A program made the position numbers and the translations under genes. A stretch of 64,000 nucleotides of DNA from Pseudomarimonas arenosa (GTDB lineage Bacteria; Pseudomonadota; Gammaproteobacteria; Xanthomonadales; Xanthomonadaceae), in the NCBI RefSeq assembly GCF_014841215.1, contig NZ_JACYTR010000003.1, positions 1 through 64,000 of the forward strand, written 5' to 3'. Position 1 is the stretch's first letter; each line of letters starts with the position of its first letter. Shown piece after piece: positions 8,175 through 16,247 of the stretch. The notes under the pieces are model-generated. The model had not been told where the DNA came from. It did not search any database and saw nothing but the letters and a program-made list of their open reading frames with translations.

Positions 8175-9656
8175 TTATGACGAAGACGTGCGGGCGGCCC
8201 GCAAGCGGCTGTGGCGGTAACCGTACCCGAAATAGATCAGCATGCCGACCGCTGTCCAGCCGGCCAGCAAGGCCCAGTTGGCCCAGCCCATCGAGCTCAG
8301 CAGGTAAAGGCAGGCCAATACGCCGCCGCTGCACACCAGCGGAGCGAACGGTACCCGGAACGGTCGGCGAAGTTCCGGTCGGGTGCGACGCAGAATGAAT
8401 ACACCGGCACAAACCGTGGCGAACGCAAGCAGGGTGCCCATAGAAACCAGATCACCCAGCACGCCGAGCGGAAACATCGCGGCCAGCAGACCTGCCACCA
8501 GTCCGACAACAATCGTGGCTTTGTGTGGGGTTTGATGCTTGGGATGCACGGTGCCGAACATCGGCGGCAGCAAGCCATCGCGTGACATGGCGAAGAAGAT
8601 GCGCGGTTGCCCCATCATCATCACCAGAATCACCGAGCTAAGCCCGGCAATCGCTCCGAGCTCCACCAGTGTTTTGAGCCAGGTAAGCTTGGGATAGGCC
8701 TCGAGTGCCGTGGCCACCGGTTTGGCGGTGCCAAGCTCCGTGTAGGACAGCATGCCGGTAAGTACGCCGGACACGATGATGTAGATCAGGGTGCATACCG
8801 CCAACGAGCCCAGAATGCCGATCGGCATATCGCGCTGCGGATTCTTGGCCTCCTGTGCCGCCGTGCTCACAGCATCAAAGCCGATGTAGGCGAAAAAGAT
8901 GATCGAGGCGCCGCGCACTACGCCTTCCCAGCCGAACTTGTCGCCGCCCTCATTAGCCGGAATGAACGGTACCCAGTTGTCTGGATTGATGTAGTTCGCA
9001 CCAAAGCCGATGAACAACAGAATCACCGTTACCTTGATGGCGACTACCACTGCGTTCGCCGTAGCCGATTGCCGGATACCGACGTAACAAAGGTAGGTGA
9101 CGCCAGCCACGATCAGCACCGCCGGCAGATTGAACAATCCGCCAGTTAGCTGGAATTGCCCGCTGTGAAAGGTGAACGGCGCCGAGGTCAGCATGGCCGG
9201 CAACCCCAGCCCAAGCGTTTGCAACAGACTGTTGGTATAAGCAGACCAGCCGACGGCGACCGCTGAGGCCGCGAACAAGTATTCCAGCACTAAACTCCAG
9301 CCGACGAACCAGGCCACCAGCTCGCCGAGCGTGGCATAGGTGTAACTGTAGGCTGAGCCAGAAACTGGCAGCATTGCTGCAAACTCGGCATAGCAAAGGC
9401 CGGCAAAGGCGCAGGCCGTGCCGGCCAGCACAAAACTCAGCATGATGGCGGGGCCGGCATGATTTGCCGCAGCCTGGCCAGTCATGACGAAAATGCCGGC
9501 GCCGATAATGGCTCCGATTCCAAGCAGCAGCAGTTCTTTCGCACCAAGCGTGCGGTTGAGCTGACCGTGGCCTTTCAATGGGCCGTGGTCGTGCTCGCCA
9601 GCATCGACTTCCGGGGTGGGCGAAACTGGTTTGACAAGCAGTAGATTCTTGAACAT
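8175..9656 (-). CDS. APC-superfamily amino acid permease (CAT-like)
   Basis: A 493-residue inner-membrane amino acid permease with about twelve membrane segments, most like the cationic-amino-acid-transporter branch (YfnA and relatives). The first helix has the substrate-binding glycine motif GIGAIIGAGIFVMTGQAA. The segment CYAEFAAMLPVSGSAYSY and the helix FFAYIGFDAVSTAAQEAKNP are typical of this branch. The soluble N-terminus (about 35 residues) is followed by a short loop carrying HDHGPLKGHGQLNRTLG. It is upstream of the NSS transporter in a probable two-gene operon. Substrate is not determined by sequence. Confidence 0.9.
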   Translation of the reverse strand: MFKNLLLVKPVSPTPEVDAGEHDHGPLKGHGQLNRTLGAKELLLLGIGAIIGAGIFVMTGQAAANHAGPAIMLSFVLAGTACAFAGLCYAEFAAMLPVSGSAYSYTYATLGELVAWFVGWSLVLEYLFAASAVAVGWSAYTNSLLQTLGLGLPAMLTSAPFTFHSGQFQLTGGLFNLPAVLIVAGVTYLCYVGIRQSATANAVVVAIKVTVILLFIGFGANYINPDNWVPFIPANEGGDKFGWEGVVRGASIIFFAYIGFDAVSTAAQEAKNPQRDMPIGILGSLAVCTLIYIIVSGVLTGMLSYTELGTAKPVATALEAYPKLTWLKTLVELGAIAGLSSVILVMMMGQPRIFFAMSRDGLLPPMFGTVHPKHQTPHKATIVVGLVAGLLAAMFPLGVLGDLVSMGTLLAFATVCAGVFILRRTRPELRRPFRVPFAPLVCSGGVLACLYLLSSMGWANWALLAGWTAVGMLIYFGYGYRHSRLRAARTSSS

Positions 9657-9718
9657 GGAGTTTAGGCAATGGAGAGATTACGGCGCCCAAACGCATTGTC
9701 TGAGCGCGAGCGCAGGGG

Positions 9719-11209
9719 TCAGCGCGCGGGCTCAGGCTGCTTGACCAGTACTCCCTTCGGTTCTAATCGCAGAATCTTGAACCCGACATAGGCCATCACC
9801 GCAGCCACCAGTGGGTTGAGCAGATTGAATAGGGCGTAGGGTGCGTACTCCAGGGTGGCGATGCCCAGCGTCGCCGCCATGTAGGCACCGCAGGTGTTCC
9901 AGGGCACCAGGGGCGAGGTCAGGGTGCCGGCGTCTTCCAGGGCGCGCGACAGATTGACCGGATGCAGGCCGCGACGTTCGTATTCGGGGCGATACACGCG
10001 GCCGGTAAGCACGATCGCCATGTATTGGTCCGAAGCCACTACGTTGCAGCCAAAGGCCGTGGCCAGCGTGGCCGCGATCAGACTGCCGGTGCTCTTGGCT
10101 GCGGCCAGCACGCCTCTAACCAGTCGTTCCAGCATGCCACTGCGATCCATCACTGCGCCGAAGGCCATCGCGCAGATGATCAGCCAAACCGTGTTCAGCA
10201 TGCTCGACATGCCGCCACGCGAAAGTAGCTTGTCCACCGCCTCATTGCCGGTCTGTGAGCTGTAGCCGTCACTGAGTGCCAGCCAGGCACCAGCCAGCAA
10301 GGCCTGGCCGCGACTCAGGGCTTCGTTGCCGGCTCGGGCGACGGTGACATCGGGCTGGAACAACACGGCGAATACGGCGCCGAGCATGGCGCCGATAAGA
10401 ATGGTCGGGAAAGCGGGCACTCGCATGATTGCCAAGGCAAACACCACCACCAACGGCAGCAATAGGTGCAGGCCGAGGTTGAACTGCTGTGCCATGGCCT
10501 TGGGCAGGGCGTCGAGATCGGCGCCGCCGGCGCTCTCCGCCGGCGATGAGCTGACCCCGATCACCGAGAAGATGATCAAGGCCAGGACGATGCTCGGGCC
10601 GGTGGTCCAGGCCATATGCCGCACGTGGTGGAACAATTCGCTTCCGGCCGCGGCCGGCGCTAGATTGGTGGTGTCGGACAGCGGCGACATCTTGTCGCCA
10701 AAGTAGGCGCCGGAGATGACCGCGCCTGCGGTGATGGCGGGCGATAGTCCCAGCCCTTGGGCGACCCCCATCAGGGCCACGCCCAGCGTGCCTGCCACCG
10801 TCCAGGAGCTGCCGATGGTGAGGCCGACGATGGCACAGACCAGGGCCGCGGCAGGGTAGAACCAGGTCGGGTTCATCAACTTCAGGCCGAGGTCGATCAT
10901 GGTCGGCACCGTGCCGCACAAGATCCAGGTACCGATCAGGGATCCGACCGCCAGCAGGATCAGCAGCGCATTGGTGGAAATCGAGATGCCGTGCACGATG
11001 GCTTGTTCGATATCCTTCCATTTCAGGCCATTGCGAAGCGCAATGACGCCGGCCACGCAGGCGCAAAGCAGCAGGACGATCTGATTCGGCCCATAGGATG
11101 AATTGTCAGCAAACAAATAGACCGAGAGTGCGAGCAGCCCCATCAGCAAGACCAAAGGGGTCAGCGACTGCAGTAGAGTCGGCTGACGCTCGTTGACGAC
11201 TTCGGACAT
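9719..11209 (-). CDS. nhaC: NhaC-family Na+/H+ antiporter
   Basis: A 496-residue polytopic inner-membrane protein of the NhaC antiporter family, with roughly a dozen membrane segments. Typical stretches include VGLTIGSSWTVAGTLGVAL, GAYFGDKMSPLSDTTNLAP and the C-terminal SPLVPWNTCGAYMA, where conserved Asp, Ser and Asn residues probably line the ion path. Members exchange sodium for protons, or in some cases malate/lactate. The ATG at 11209 is chosen over the upstream ATG at 11224 because GGGG precedes it at a usable distance. It lies just upstream of the APC permease gene, with a 62-base gap. Confidence 0.9.
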   Translation of the reverse strand: MSEVVNERQPTLLQSLTPLVLLMGLLALSVYLFADNSSYGPNQIVLLLCACVAGVIALRNGLKWKDIEQAIVHGISISTNALLILLAVGSLIGTWILCGTVPTMIDLGLKLMNPTWFYPAAALVCAIVGLTIGSSWTVAGTLGVALMGVAQGLGLSPAITAGAVISGAYFGDKMSPLSDTTNLAPAAAGSELFHHVRHMAWTTGPSIVLALIIFSVIGVSSSPAESAGGADLDALPKAMAQQFNLGLHLLLPLVVVFALAIMRVPAFPTILIGAMLGAVFAVLFQPDVTVARAGNEALSRGQALLAGAWLALSDGYSSQTGNEAVDKLLSRGGMSSMLNTVWLIICAMAFGAVMDRSGMLERLVRGVLAAAKSTGSLIAATLATAFGCNVVASDQYMAIVLTGRVYRPEYERRGLHPVNLSRALEDAGTLTSPLVPWNTCGAYMAATLGIATLEYAPYALFNLLNPLVAAVMAYVGFKILRLEPKGVLVKQPEPAR

Positions 11210-11389
11210 GGTGAACCCCGGCAAAACGAAGCGCCGAGTCTAGCCGGAATGAAGCCCGCGGGCGATCGCTTGCGGCAAATTGAAGCAAGTAAAACCGCCA
11301 TTGGACCGATTGTGAACTGCGAGATTGGTTCGCCCTATGCCAGATTCCCGGGGATGACGGCGGCGCGGTCTTCATGATTTCATGGCGGG

Positions 11390-11938
11390 ATGTCCAACCT
11401 GTTTGATCTTTCCCGCGAACTGGCTCGCTTTGCCACCCGATATCCGCAGCAGCGCGCTGACGCGCAGATGTTTCAGGACTTTCTCTGCGCGCAATCACGA
11501 CCGTTCGACCGCCATACGCAGCAGGGGCACTTCACCGGCTCGGTCTGGTTGGTCAGTGCCGATGGTCAGCGCTGCTTGCTCACCCACCACCGCAAGCTCA
11601 ATCGCTGGCTGCAGCTCGGCGGGCATGCCGATGGCGAGGCGGATCTGGCGCAGGTGGCATTGCGTGAAGCCGAAGAAGAATCCGGGTTGGCTGACTTGGC
11701 ATTGGAATCAATTGAGATCTTCGACCTCGATCGGCACCTGATCCCGGCGCGCGGAGAGATGCCGGCGCATTGGCACTACGACGTGCGCTTCGTGGTGCGG
11801 GCGCTGGGTGAACAGCAGTTTGTGGTCAGCGAAGAATCACATGATCTGGCCTGGGTAGAGGTGCGCCAGATTGCCAATGATCCGCAGGCCGACGAGTCAC
11901 TGCGTCGTATGGCGCTGCGTTGGCTGTCGCCAACATAG
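11390..11938 (+). CDS. Nudix hydrolase
   Basis: A 182-residue cytoplasmic Nudix-fold protein. The Nudix box spans about residues 76-100: GGHADGEADLAQ followed by VALREAEEESGL. The REAEEESGL core with metal-binding glutamates is intact, but there is one extra residue between the first Glu and the Arg compared with the textbook spacing, as is common in this COG0494 subgroup. It should hydrolyse a nucleoside diphosphate linked to another group. The substrate (ADP-ribose, dinucleotide, sugar nucleotide) cannot be told. Single-gene unit; two REP-like hairpins follow. Confidence 0.85.
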   Translation: MSNLFDLSRELARFATRYPQQRADAQMFQDFLCAQSRPFDRHTQQGHFTGSVWLVSADGQRCLLTHHRKLNRWLQLGGHADGEADLAQVALREAEEESGLADLALESIEIFDLDRHLIPARGEMPAHWHYDVRFVVRALGEQQFVVSEESHDLAWVEVRQIANDPQADESLRRMALRWLSPT

Positions 11939-11983
11939 GGTTCGCCTTGGAGCCACCGCTTAACGCATGATTTGATTCACGAC

Positions 11984-12041
11984 GGTGCGCCCAAGGCGCA
12001 CCCTATGTATTCGATTCTACGGTGCGCTCAAGGCGCACCGT
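11984..12041. repeat. Two REP-like hairpins
   Basis: Two near-identical copies of ACGGTGCGC-NCAAG-GCGCACC-STATG lie head to tail. The first stem is GGTGCGCC (11984-11991) with GGCGCACC (11995-12002); the second is ACGGTGCGC (12019-12027) with GCGCACCGT (12033-12041). Each is followed by CTATG or GTATG. A third relative with stem GCTGCGCC/GGCGCAGC and the same CTATGG tail lies at 25813-25836. This looks like a dispersed repetitive extragenic palindrome family. The copies here lie between convergent Nudix and efpL genes, where they could also block read-through. Confidence 0.65.
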
Positions 12042-12106
12042 ATGCAAACCAACAGTTGGGTCGACTTGGCTTGGCAGGCAGCTGAAAAACTCCGTCCCGG
12101 AGTTAT

Positions 12107-12670
12107 TCAGGCGCGGCCGGCGTATTCGCCGGTCAGCGTGTTGATGCTGATCTTGTCGCCATTGACGATGTACTCGGGCACCTGAATTTCGATTCCGGTA
12201 CTGAGCTTGGCTGGCTTGGAGCGCTTGGTGGCGGTGGCGCCTTTCATTTCCGGTGCCGTCTCGATCACGTCCAAGGTGATACTGGGCGGCAACTGCAGTG
12301 CCACCGGCGCATCGTCCACCAACTGAACGTAGCAACCGGTCAGGCCTTCAGTGATGTAGCCCGCTGCATCGCCCACCAGGCTGGCATCGAGCATGAACTG
12401 GGTGTAGTCCTCATCATCCATGAAGACGAAGGCTTCGCCATCCATGTAGGAAAAGCTTGCCGCCCGCCGCACCAGTTCCACCTCGCTCATGTCGTCATCG
12501 GCACGCAGGCTCAAATCGAGCTTGTTGCCAGCAGGGATGCCGTACAGGGTGAAGCGAAAAGTTACATTTCCGCCGCGCGCCGTCGGGCTGCTGCGCTCTA
12601 TATCGCGGATTTGAAACAGTGCACCATTGTGCTCAATGACATTGCCCTTCTTGGCGTCGGCGGCTTTCAT
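12107..12670 (-). CDS. yeiP: Elongation factor P-like protein EfpL (YeiP)
   Basis: A 187-residue three-domain EF-P paralogue. EF-P relieves ribosomes stalled at polyproline, and YeiP/EfpL is reported to act on an overlapping set of Pro-containing motifs. The tip loop of domain I reads RSSPTARGG with Arg32 where canonical EF-P carries a modified Lys. The C-terminal region holds [19 protein letters not shown] and [12 protein letters not shown], strongly like E. coli YeiP. The start is set at 12670 (MKAADAKKG); the longer frame reads into the repeat element upstream and is not homologous. No clear Shine-Dalgarno site is visible, because the leader is made of the octamer-array element. Confidence 0.93.
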   Translation of the reverse strand: MKAADAKKGNVIEHNGALFQIRDIERSSPTARGGNVTFRFTLYGIPAGNKLDLSLRADDDMSEVELVRRAASFSYMDGEAFVFMDDEDYTQFMLDASLVGDAAGYITEGLTGCYVQLVDDAPVALQLPPSITLDVIETAPEMKGATATKRSKPAKLSTGIEIQVPEYIVNGDKISINTLTGEYAGRA

Positions 12671-12818
12671 TTGGAGTCCGGGATTCAGGATTGGTGATTC
12701 GGGATTCGTTGGGTAAGGCAAGTGCCAGCTTTGGGGTTCGAATCGGGTGTTCTGAGGGCGTCATGCTCAAGCACCGGCGCACTGTTCCGAATCCCGAATC
12801 TCGAATCCCAAATCCCGG
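12671..12818. repeat. Intergenic element with inverted GATTC-type octamer arrays
   Basis: The whole 148-base gap between the SDR stop and the efpL start is one element. On the plus strand the left arm (12680-12710) is a run of GGATTCAG, GATTGGTG, ATTCGGG units and the right arm (12787-12816) is the inverted form, CCGAATCC, CGAATCTC, GAATCCC, AAATCCC. The arms can pair imperfectly. The same architecture, with a different interior, fills a gap of exactly the same length between dnaK and dnaJ (31436-31583). Octamer arrays of this type are common in xanthomonad intergenic DNA. Confidence 0.7.
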
Positions 12819-13586
12819 CTACTTAGGCTGCAACCGAATGGCGCCGTCGACGCGAATGACGCCGCCGTTGAGGTAGCGATTCTGCAGGATGAAGGCGACG
12901 GTGGCGGCGAATTCTTCGGGTTTGCCGAGGCGCGAGGGGTAGGGGACCTGGGCGCAGAGCGAGTCATAGACTGCTTGCGGCATGCCGTCGACCATCGGGG
13001 TATGGAATACGCCGGGGGCGACGGTCATCACGCGCACGCCGATGCGGGCGAATTCGCGGGCGATCGGCAGGGTCATGCCAACCACACCGCCCTTGGAGGC
13101 GGAGTAGGCTGCCTGGCCGATTTGCCCTTCGAAGGCGGCAATCGAGGCGGTATTGATCACCACGCCGCGCTCGCCGTCTTCGCCGGCCTCGTTGGCCTGC
13201 ATTTCGTTGGCCGCCGCCTTGGTGATGTTGAAGCTGCCAATCAAGTTGACCCGCACCGTGGTTTCAAACTGCGACAGCGCCATCGGGCCTTCCTTGCCGA
13301 GCACGCGGCCGGCGCCCAGAATACCGGCGCAGTTGATCGCGGCGTTAAGGCCGCCCATGGCGGATTTGGCCGCAGCGATCTGCTCGGCGACAGCCGCTTC
13401 ATTGCTGACATCGACCTTGGCAAAGCGGGCGCGCTCGCCGAGTTCGGCAGCAGCGGCCTGTCCTTTCTCCTCGTTCACATCGAACAAGGTGACGGTGGCG
13501 CCTTGCGATAGCAGATGCTTGGCGACGGCCAAGCCAAGACCAGAAGCACCGCCAGTGATTACGGCGCGGACGTCAGACAACTGCAT
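12819..13586 (-). CDS. SDR-family dehydrogenase (3-hydroxyacyl-CoA dehydrogenase type 2-like)
   Basis: A 255-residue short-chain dehydrogenase/reductase. It has the Rossmann glycine motif GGASGLGLAV near residue 12, an NNAG-equivalent written NCAGILG, the catalytic Ser in NTASIAAFEGQIGQ, and Tyr/Lys in AYSASKGGV. The late motif VMTVAPGVFHTPM completes the fold. It most resembles HSD17B10-like 3-hydroxy-2-methylbutyryl-CoA dehydrogenases of isoleucine and fatty-acid breakdown, which fits the nearby leucine operon and thiolase. The ATG at 13586 follows GGGAG; a much longer in-frame extension upstream looks non-coding. Specificity is inferred. Confidence 0.88.
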   Translation of the reverse strand: MQLSDVRAVITGGASGLGLAVAKHLLSQGATVTLFDVNEEKGQAAAAELGERARFAKVDVSNEAAVAEQIAAAKSAMGGLNAAINCAGILGAGRVLGKEGPMALSQFETTVRVNLIGSFNITKAAANEMQANEAGEDGERGVVINTASIAAFEGQIGQAAYSASKGGVVGMTLPIAREFARIGVRVMTVAPGVFHTPMVDGMPQAVYDSLCAQVPYPSRLGKPEEFAATVAFILQNRYLNGGVIRVDGAIRLQPK

Positions 13587-13768
13587 GGGAGTCTCCCGAG
13601 AGCAAGCGAGTAAACCCGGCATTCTAACGCCTGGGCCGGGCATGGGCGATGCAGGCTTGACCCGGATCTGAAAAATCCGGGCTAGGCGGTTGATCGCAGT
13701 GGCTTTATGCCGTGATTCGGGTGGCGCGTCACCGACGTGTTTGGGCTGGTCTGCTGAGCAGACGGCTG

Positions 13769-14650
13769 CTAGCGCGCAGCTGGCCAGATCTCCGGCAATG
13801 GTGTTTGCGCTAGCCAGCGCAGGTGCGCCTCGCGTTGCGTGATGCGTCGGTAGCCGACCGCAGCCACAACGGCGCTGTAGGTCGCAAATGCGGCCAACAA
13901 CAGTGCCCCGACGGGTACCACGCCCTTGCCTAGCCAACGCTCCATTAGCCAGTTAAGAGGGAGCAGTGAAATAAGGCAGCTGTAACTCACCAGCAAGAGT
14001 CCGTGGGTCTGCGGGGCCCAAGTCAAGCCGCTCTCCGATGTTTGCTCTCCCTTGATGCTGCGGAAATCGATCAGCAGGCTTGCCCCGCGAATCACTATCG
14101 GCAGCGCAGCGAGCCATGCAGTGCCATCGCGCCAGAATGACAGATCTGTCAATGCCAGCACGACAAATAACGGCAACAATACAGTGTGAAATCCGAGCGC
14201 AAATGTACTCAGCAACAATTGCCATGGCGCATCGGGGACAAAGCGAGCGAATCGGTGTCGCAATACGCGTTCGGAAGCGCTGCGATTGCTGAGCCGTTTT
14301 GCCAGCCTGGCGACCTCGCCGAGATCGAACAGGGTGTCCATGGCTTGTTGGGCGTGATGACGGGCCCAGGCCAGCTTGATGAGATCGGTCAGCCACGCCA
14401 TGAACAGGTCGACGATCAAGGTGAGGAACACCAACGTGGTAGAGCCCCCTGCGGCAACCACGATCAGTGGAGTCAGCCCGCACTCAAGCAACGCAAACGC
14501 TTCCTTGCGCCAATGATCAAGCTGCTGCGCTTGATCGTGCGCCAGGTACAGTTGCGCGCGTGATTGCGCTGCCACCACATCTCCCTCGGTGACGTTGCGA
14601 GCAGGCTGCAAGCGACAAGCGAGGAGATGAATGGGTAGCAGGGTCGACAT
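13769..14650 (-). CDS. Unrecognised polytopic membrane protein
   Basis: A 293-residue protein I do not recognise. It has a hydrophilic N-terminal region of about 50 residues and then about six hydrophobic segments, in pairs around residues 57-90, 145-170, 175-195, 218-240 and 246-268. A basic loop between the first and second pairs (ARHHAQQAMDTLFDLGEVARLAKRL) could be cytoplasmic. No catalytic motif is visible. It stands alone on the minus strand between the SDR gene and HMG-CoA lyase, with gaps of 182 and 83 bases. Codon use and length make it a credible gene, but the function is unknown. Confidence 0.65.
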   Translation of the reverse strand: MSTLLPIHLLACRLQPARNVTEGDVVAAQSRAQLYLAHDQAQQLDHWRKEAFALLECGLTPLIVVAAGGSTTLVFLTLIVDLFMAWLTDLIKLAWARHHAQQAMDTLFDLGEVARLAKRLSNRSASERVLRHRFARFVPDAPWQLLLSTFALGFHTVLLPLFVVLALTDLSFWRDGTAWLAALPIVIRGASLLIDFRSIKGEQTSESGLTWAPQTHGLLLVSYSCLISLLPLNWLMERWLGKGVVPVGALLLAAFATYSAVVAAVGYRRITQREAHLRWLAQTPLPEIWPAAR

Positions 14651-14733
14651 GGGCGGATGTTGCGCGGAGTGGTGCGCCGATGCAAATTGGCGGAAGAGAT
14701 CAGCGCGATAGAGCCCGACTGAGTGACAAGGTA

Positions 14734-15648
14734 TCAGGCCTGGCTCAATCCTTGGACGCGTTCCAAACCCGCCAGGGCCAGTCGCGAACTTGCCGGTCGC
14801 TGCAATTCACCGTTGATCCAGCGCGCGATTTCGATCAGGGCTTCGAGGTTGATCTCGGTGTTCATGCCGAGTCCGTCGAGCATGTAGACCAGATCCTCAG
14901 TGGCAAGGTTGCCGGAGGCGCCTTTGGCATAGGGGCAGCCGCCGAGTCCGGCGATGGAGGCATCGACCACGCGAACGCCGGCTTCCAGGCAGGCGTAGAC
15001 ATTGGCCAGAGCCTGGCCACGGGTATCGTGGAAGTGCACCGCCAGCGCGCTCATCGGCACCTCGGCGGCGACCGCTTCGAGCATCGCGCGTGCCTGGCGC
15101 GGTGTGCCAACGCCGATGGTGTCGCCGAGCGAGATCTCGTAGCAGCCCATTCGGTGCAGGGTGCCGGCCACGCGTACCACGTCGGCCACGGGCACCGCGC
15201 CCTGGTAGGGGCAGCCCAATACGGTGGAGACGTAGCCGCGCACGGCCACCGCGTCGTTCTTGGCGGCAGCGATCACCGGTTCGAAACGCTGCAGGCTTTC
15301 GGCGATGCTGGCGTTGATGTTCTTCTGGCTGAAGGCCTCAGAGGCGGCGCCAAACACCGCAATCTCCTCAACACCTACTTCCCGCGCGCGGCGGTAGCCT
15401 TGTTCGTTCGGCACCAGGACAGGGTAGCGCACGCCTGCCTGCCGCTGGATAGCGCTGAATACCTCGCTGGCGTCGGCCATCTGCGGCACCCATTTCGGGC
15501 TGACAAAGCTGGTCGCCTCGACCGTGGTCAAACCGGCCTTAGCCAGTCGCTCGATCAGCGCGATCTTGGTGGCGGTGGCCACGTGCTGCTTCTCATTCTG
15601 CAGGCCGTCGCGCGGGCCGACGTCGACGACGCGAACCTGATCAGTCAT
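14734..15648 (-). CDS. mvaB: Hydroxymethylglutaryl-CoA lyase
   Basis: Splits 3-hydroxy-3-methylglutaryl-CoA into acetoacetate and acetyl-CoA, the last step of leucine degradation (LiuE in Pseudomonas). The 304-residue TIM barrel starts with RVVDVGPRDGLQNEKQ, carrying the metal and substrate Arg-Asp pair. It ends with the signature GLGGCPYAKGASGNLATEDL, holding the catalytic Cys loop; HFHDTRG carries metal-binding histidines. It is the last gene of the liu-type operon, and its start overlaps the lipoprotein gene by eight bases. Confidence 0.96.
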   Translation of the reverse strand: MTDQVRVVDVGPRDGLQNEKQHVATATKIALIERLAKAGLTTVEATSFVSPKWVPQMADASEVFSAIQRQAGVRYPVLVPNEQGYRRAREVGVEEIAVFGAASEAFSQKNINASIAESLQRFEPVIAAAKNDAVAVRGYVSTVLGCPYQGAVPVADVVRVAGTLHRMGCYEISLGDTIGVGTPRQARAMLEAVAAEVPMSALAVHFHDTRGQALANVYACLEAGVRVVDASIAGLGGCPYAKGASGNLATEDLVYMLDGLGMNTEINLEALIEIARWINGELQRPASSRLALAGLERVQGLSQA

Positions 15649-16246
15649 GGCTGGACGACTCCTCGGTGGGCCGGTGCAGGATCAGCGGGTCCTGACTGGC
15701 GGCCATGGCCAGGTCCAGGGCCTTGCGGTTGTTGGCGCGGTTGCCGCGCACGCGCACGGTCCAATCGTCTGCCTGCTTCAGCACATCGCCTTTCACTTCG
15801 CCGCTGATCACGGCGGCGGCCAGGGCGCGCGTTGCCGGCGGGTCGAGAATCACCCGTTCGCTTTCGATGCGGTAACGGTAGACGTATACGCCGCGCCCGT
15901 CGTCGAGCGGGCCGGTCTCGATGCCGAAATTGCGATTGACCCAGGCGGCGTCAAGCCAGAGATAGTCATGATCCTGCCAGCGCGCGGCACCCAGTTGGGT
16001 CGGTTCGAGTACCTGCCGTCGATCGCCCTGTCGAGCTTCGCCACGAAGCCGGCAGTGCGGGTCGACTGCGAGGCGCAGGAAGTCGTTGGAATCGGGCTCG
16101 GCCAATGAATGCCACGCGCCGATCAGGCGCGCATCGCATTGCTCCGCCGCGGCAGTGGGAGGCAGGCCAAATACGCTGCGCTGACAGGCCGATAGACCGA
16201 GTAGCAGGAGCAGGGCGATGGCGGCGCGGGCAAGCGGGTGAACCAT
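15641..16246 (-). CDS. Unassigned lipoprotein inside the leucine operon
   Basis: A 201-residue predicted lipoprotein. The N-terminus has a short basic start, a leucine-rich hydrophobic core and the lipobox LSAC at residues 18-21, so it is probably exported, lipidated and held at a periplasmic membrane face. The mature part is hydrophilic with segments such as LIGAWHSLAEPDSNDFLRL and VYVYRYRIESERVIL; I recognise no family. It starts one base after the MCC alpha stop and overlaps mvaB by eight bases, so translation is coupled to both. An export role in a cytoplasmic acyl-CoA pathway is unexpected. Confidence 0.8.
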   Translation of the reverse strand: MVHPLARAAIALLLLLGLSACQRSVFGLPPTAAAEQCDARLIGAWHSLAEPDSNDFLRLAVDPHCRLRGEARQGDRRQVLEPTQLGAARWQDHDYLWLDAAWVNRNFGIETGPLDDGRGVYVYRYRIESERVILDPPATRALAAAVISGEVKGDVLKQADDWTVRVRGNRANNRKALDLAMAASQDPLILHRPTEESSSHD

Positions 16247-16247
16247 C

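Noticed and set aside
12731-12745. GGTTCGAATC, like a tRNA T-loop
   Set aside because: No cloverleaf can be built around it; it is part of the octamer-array element.
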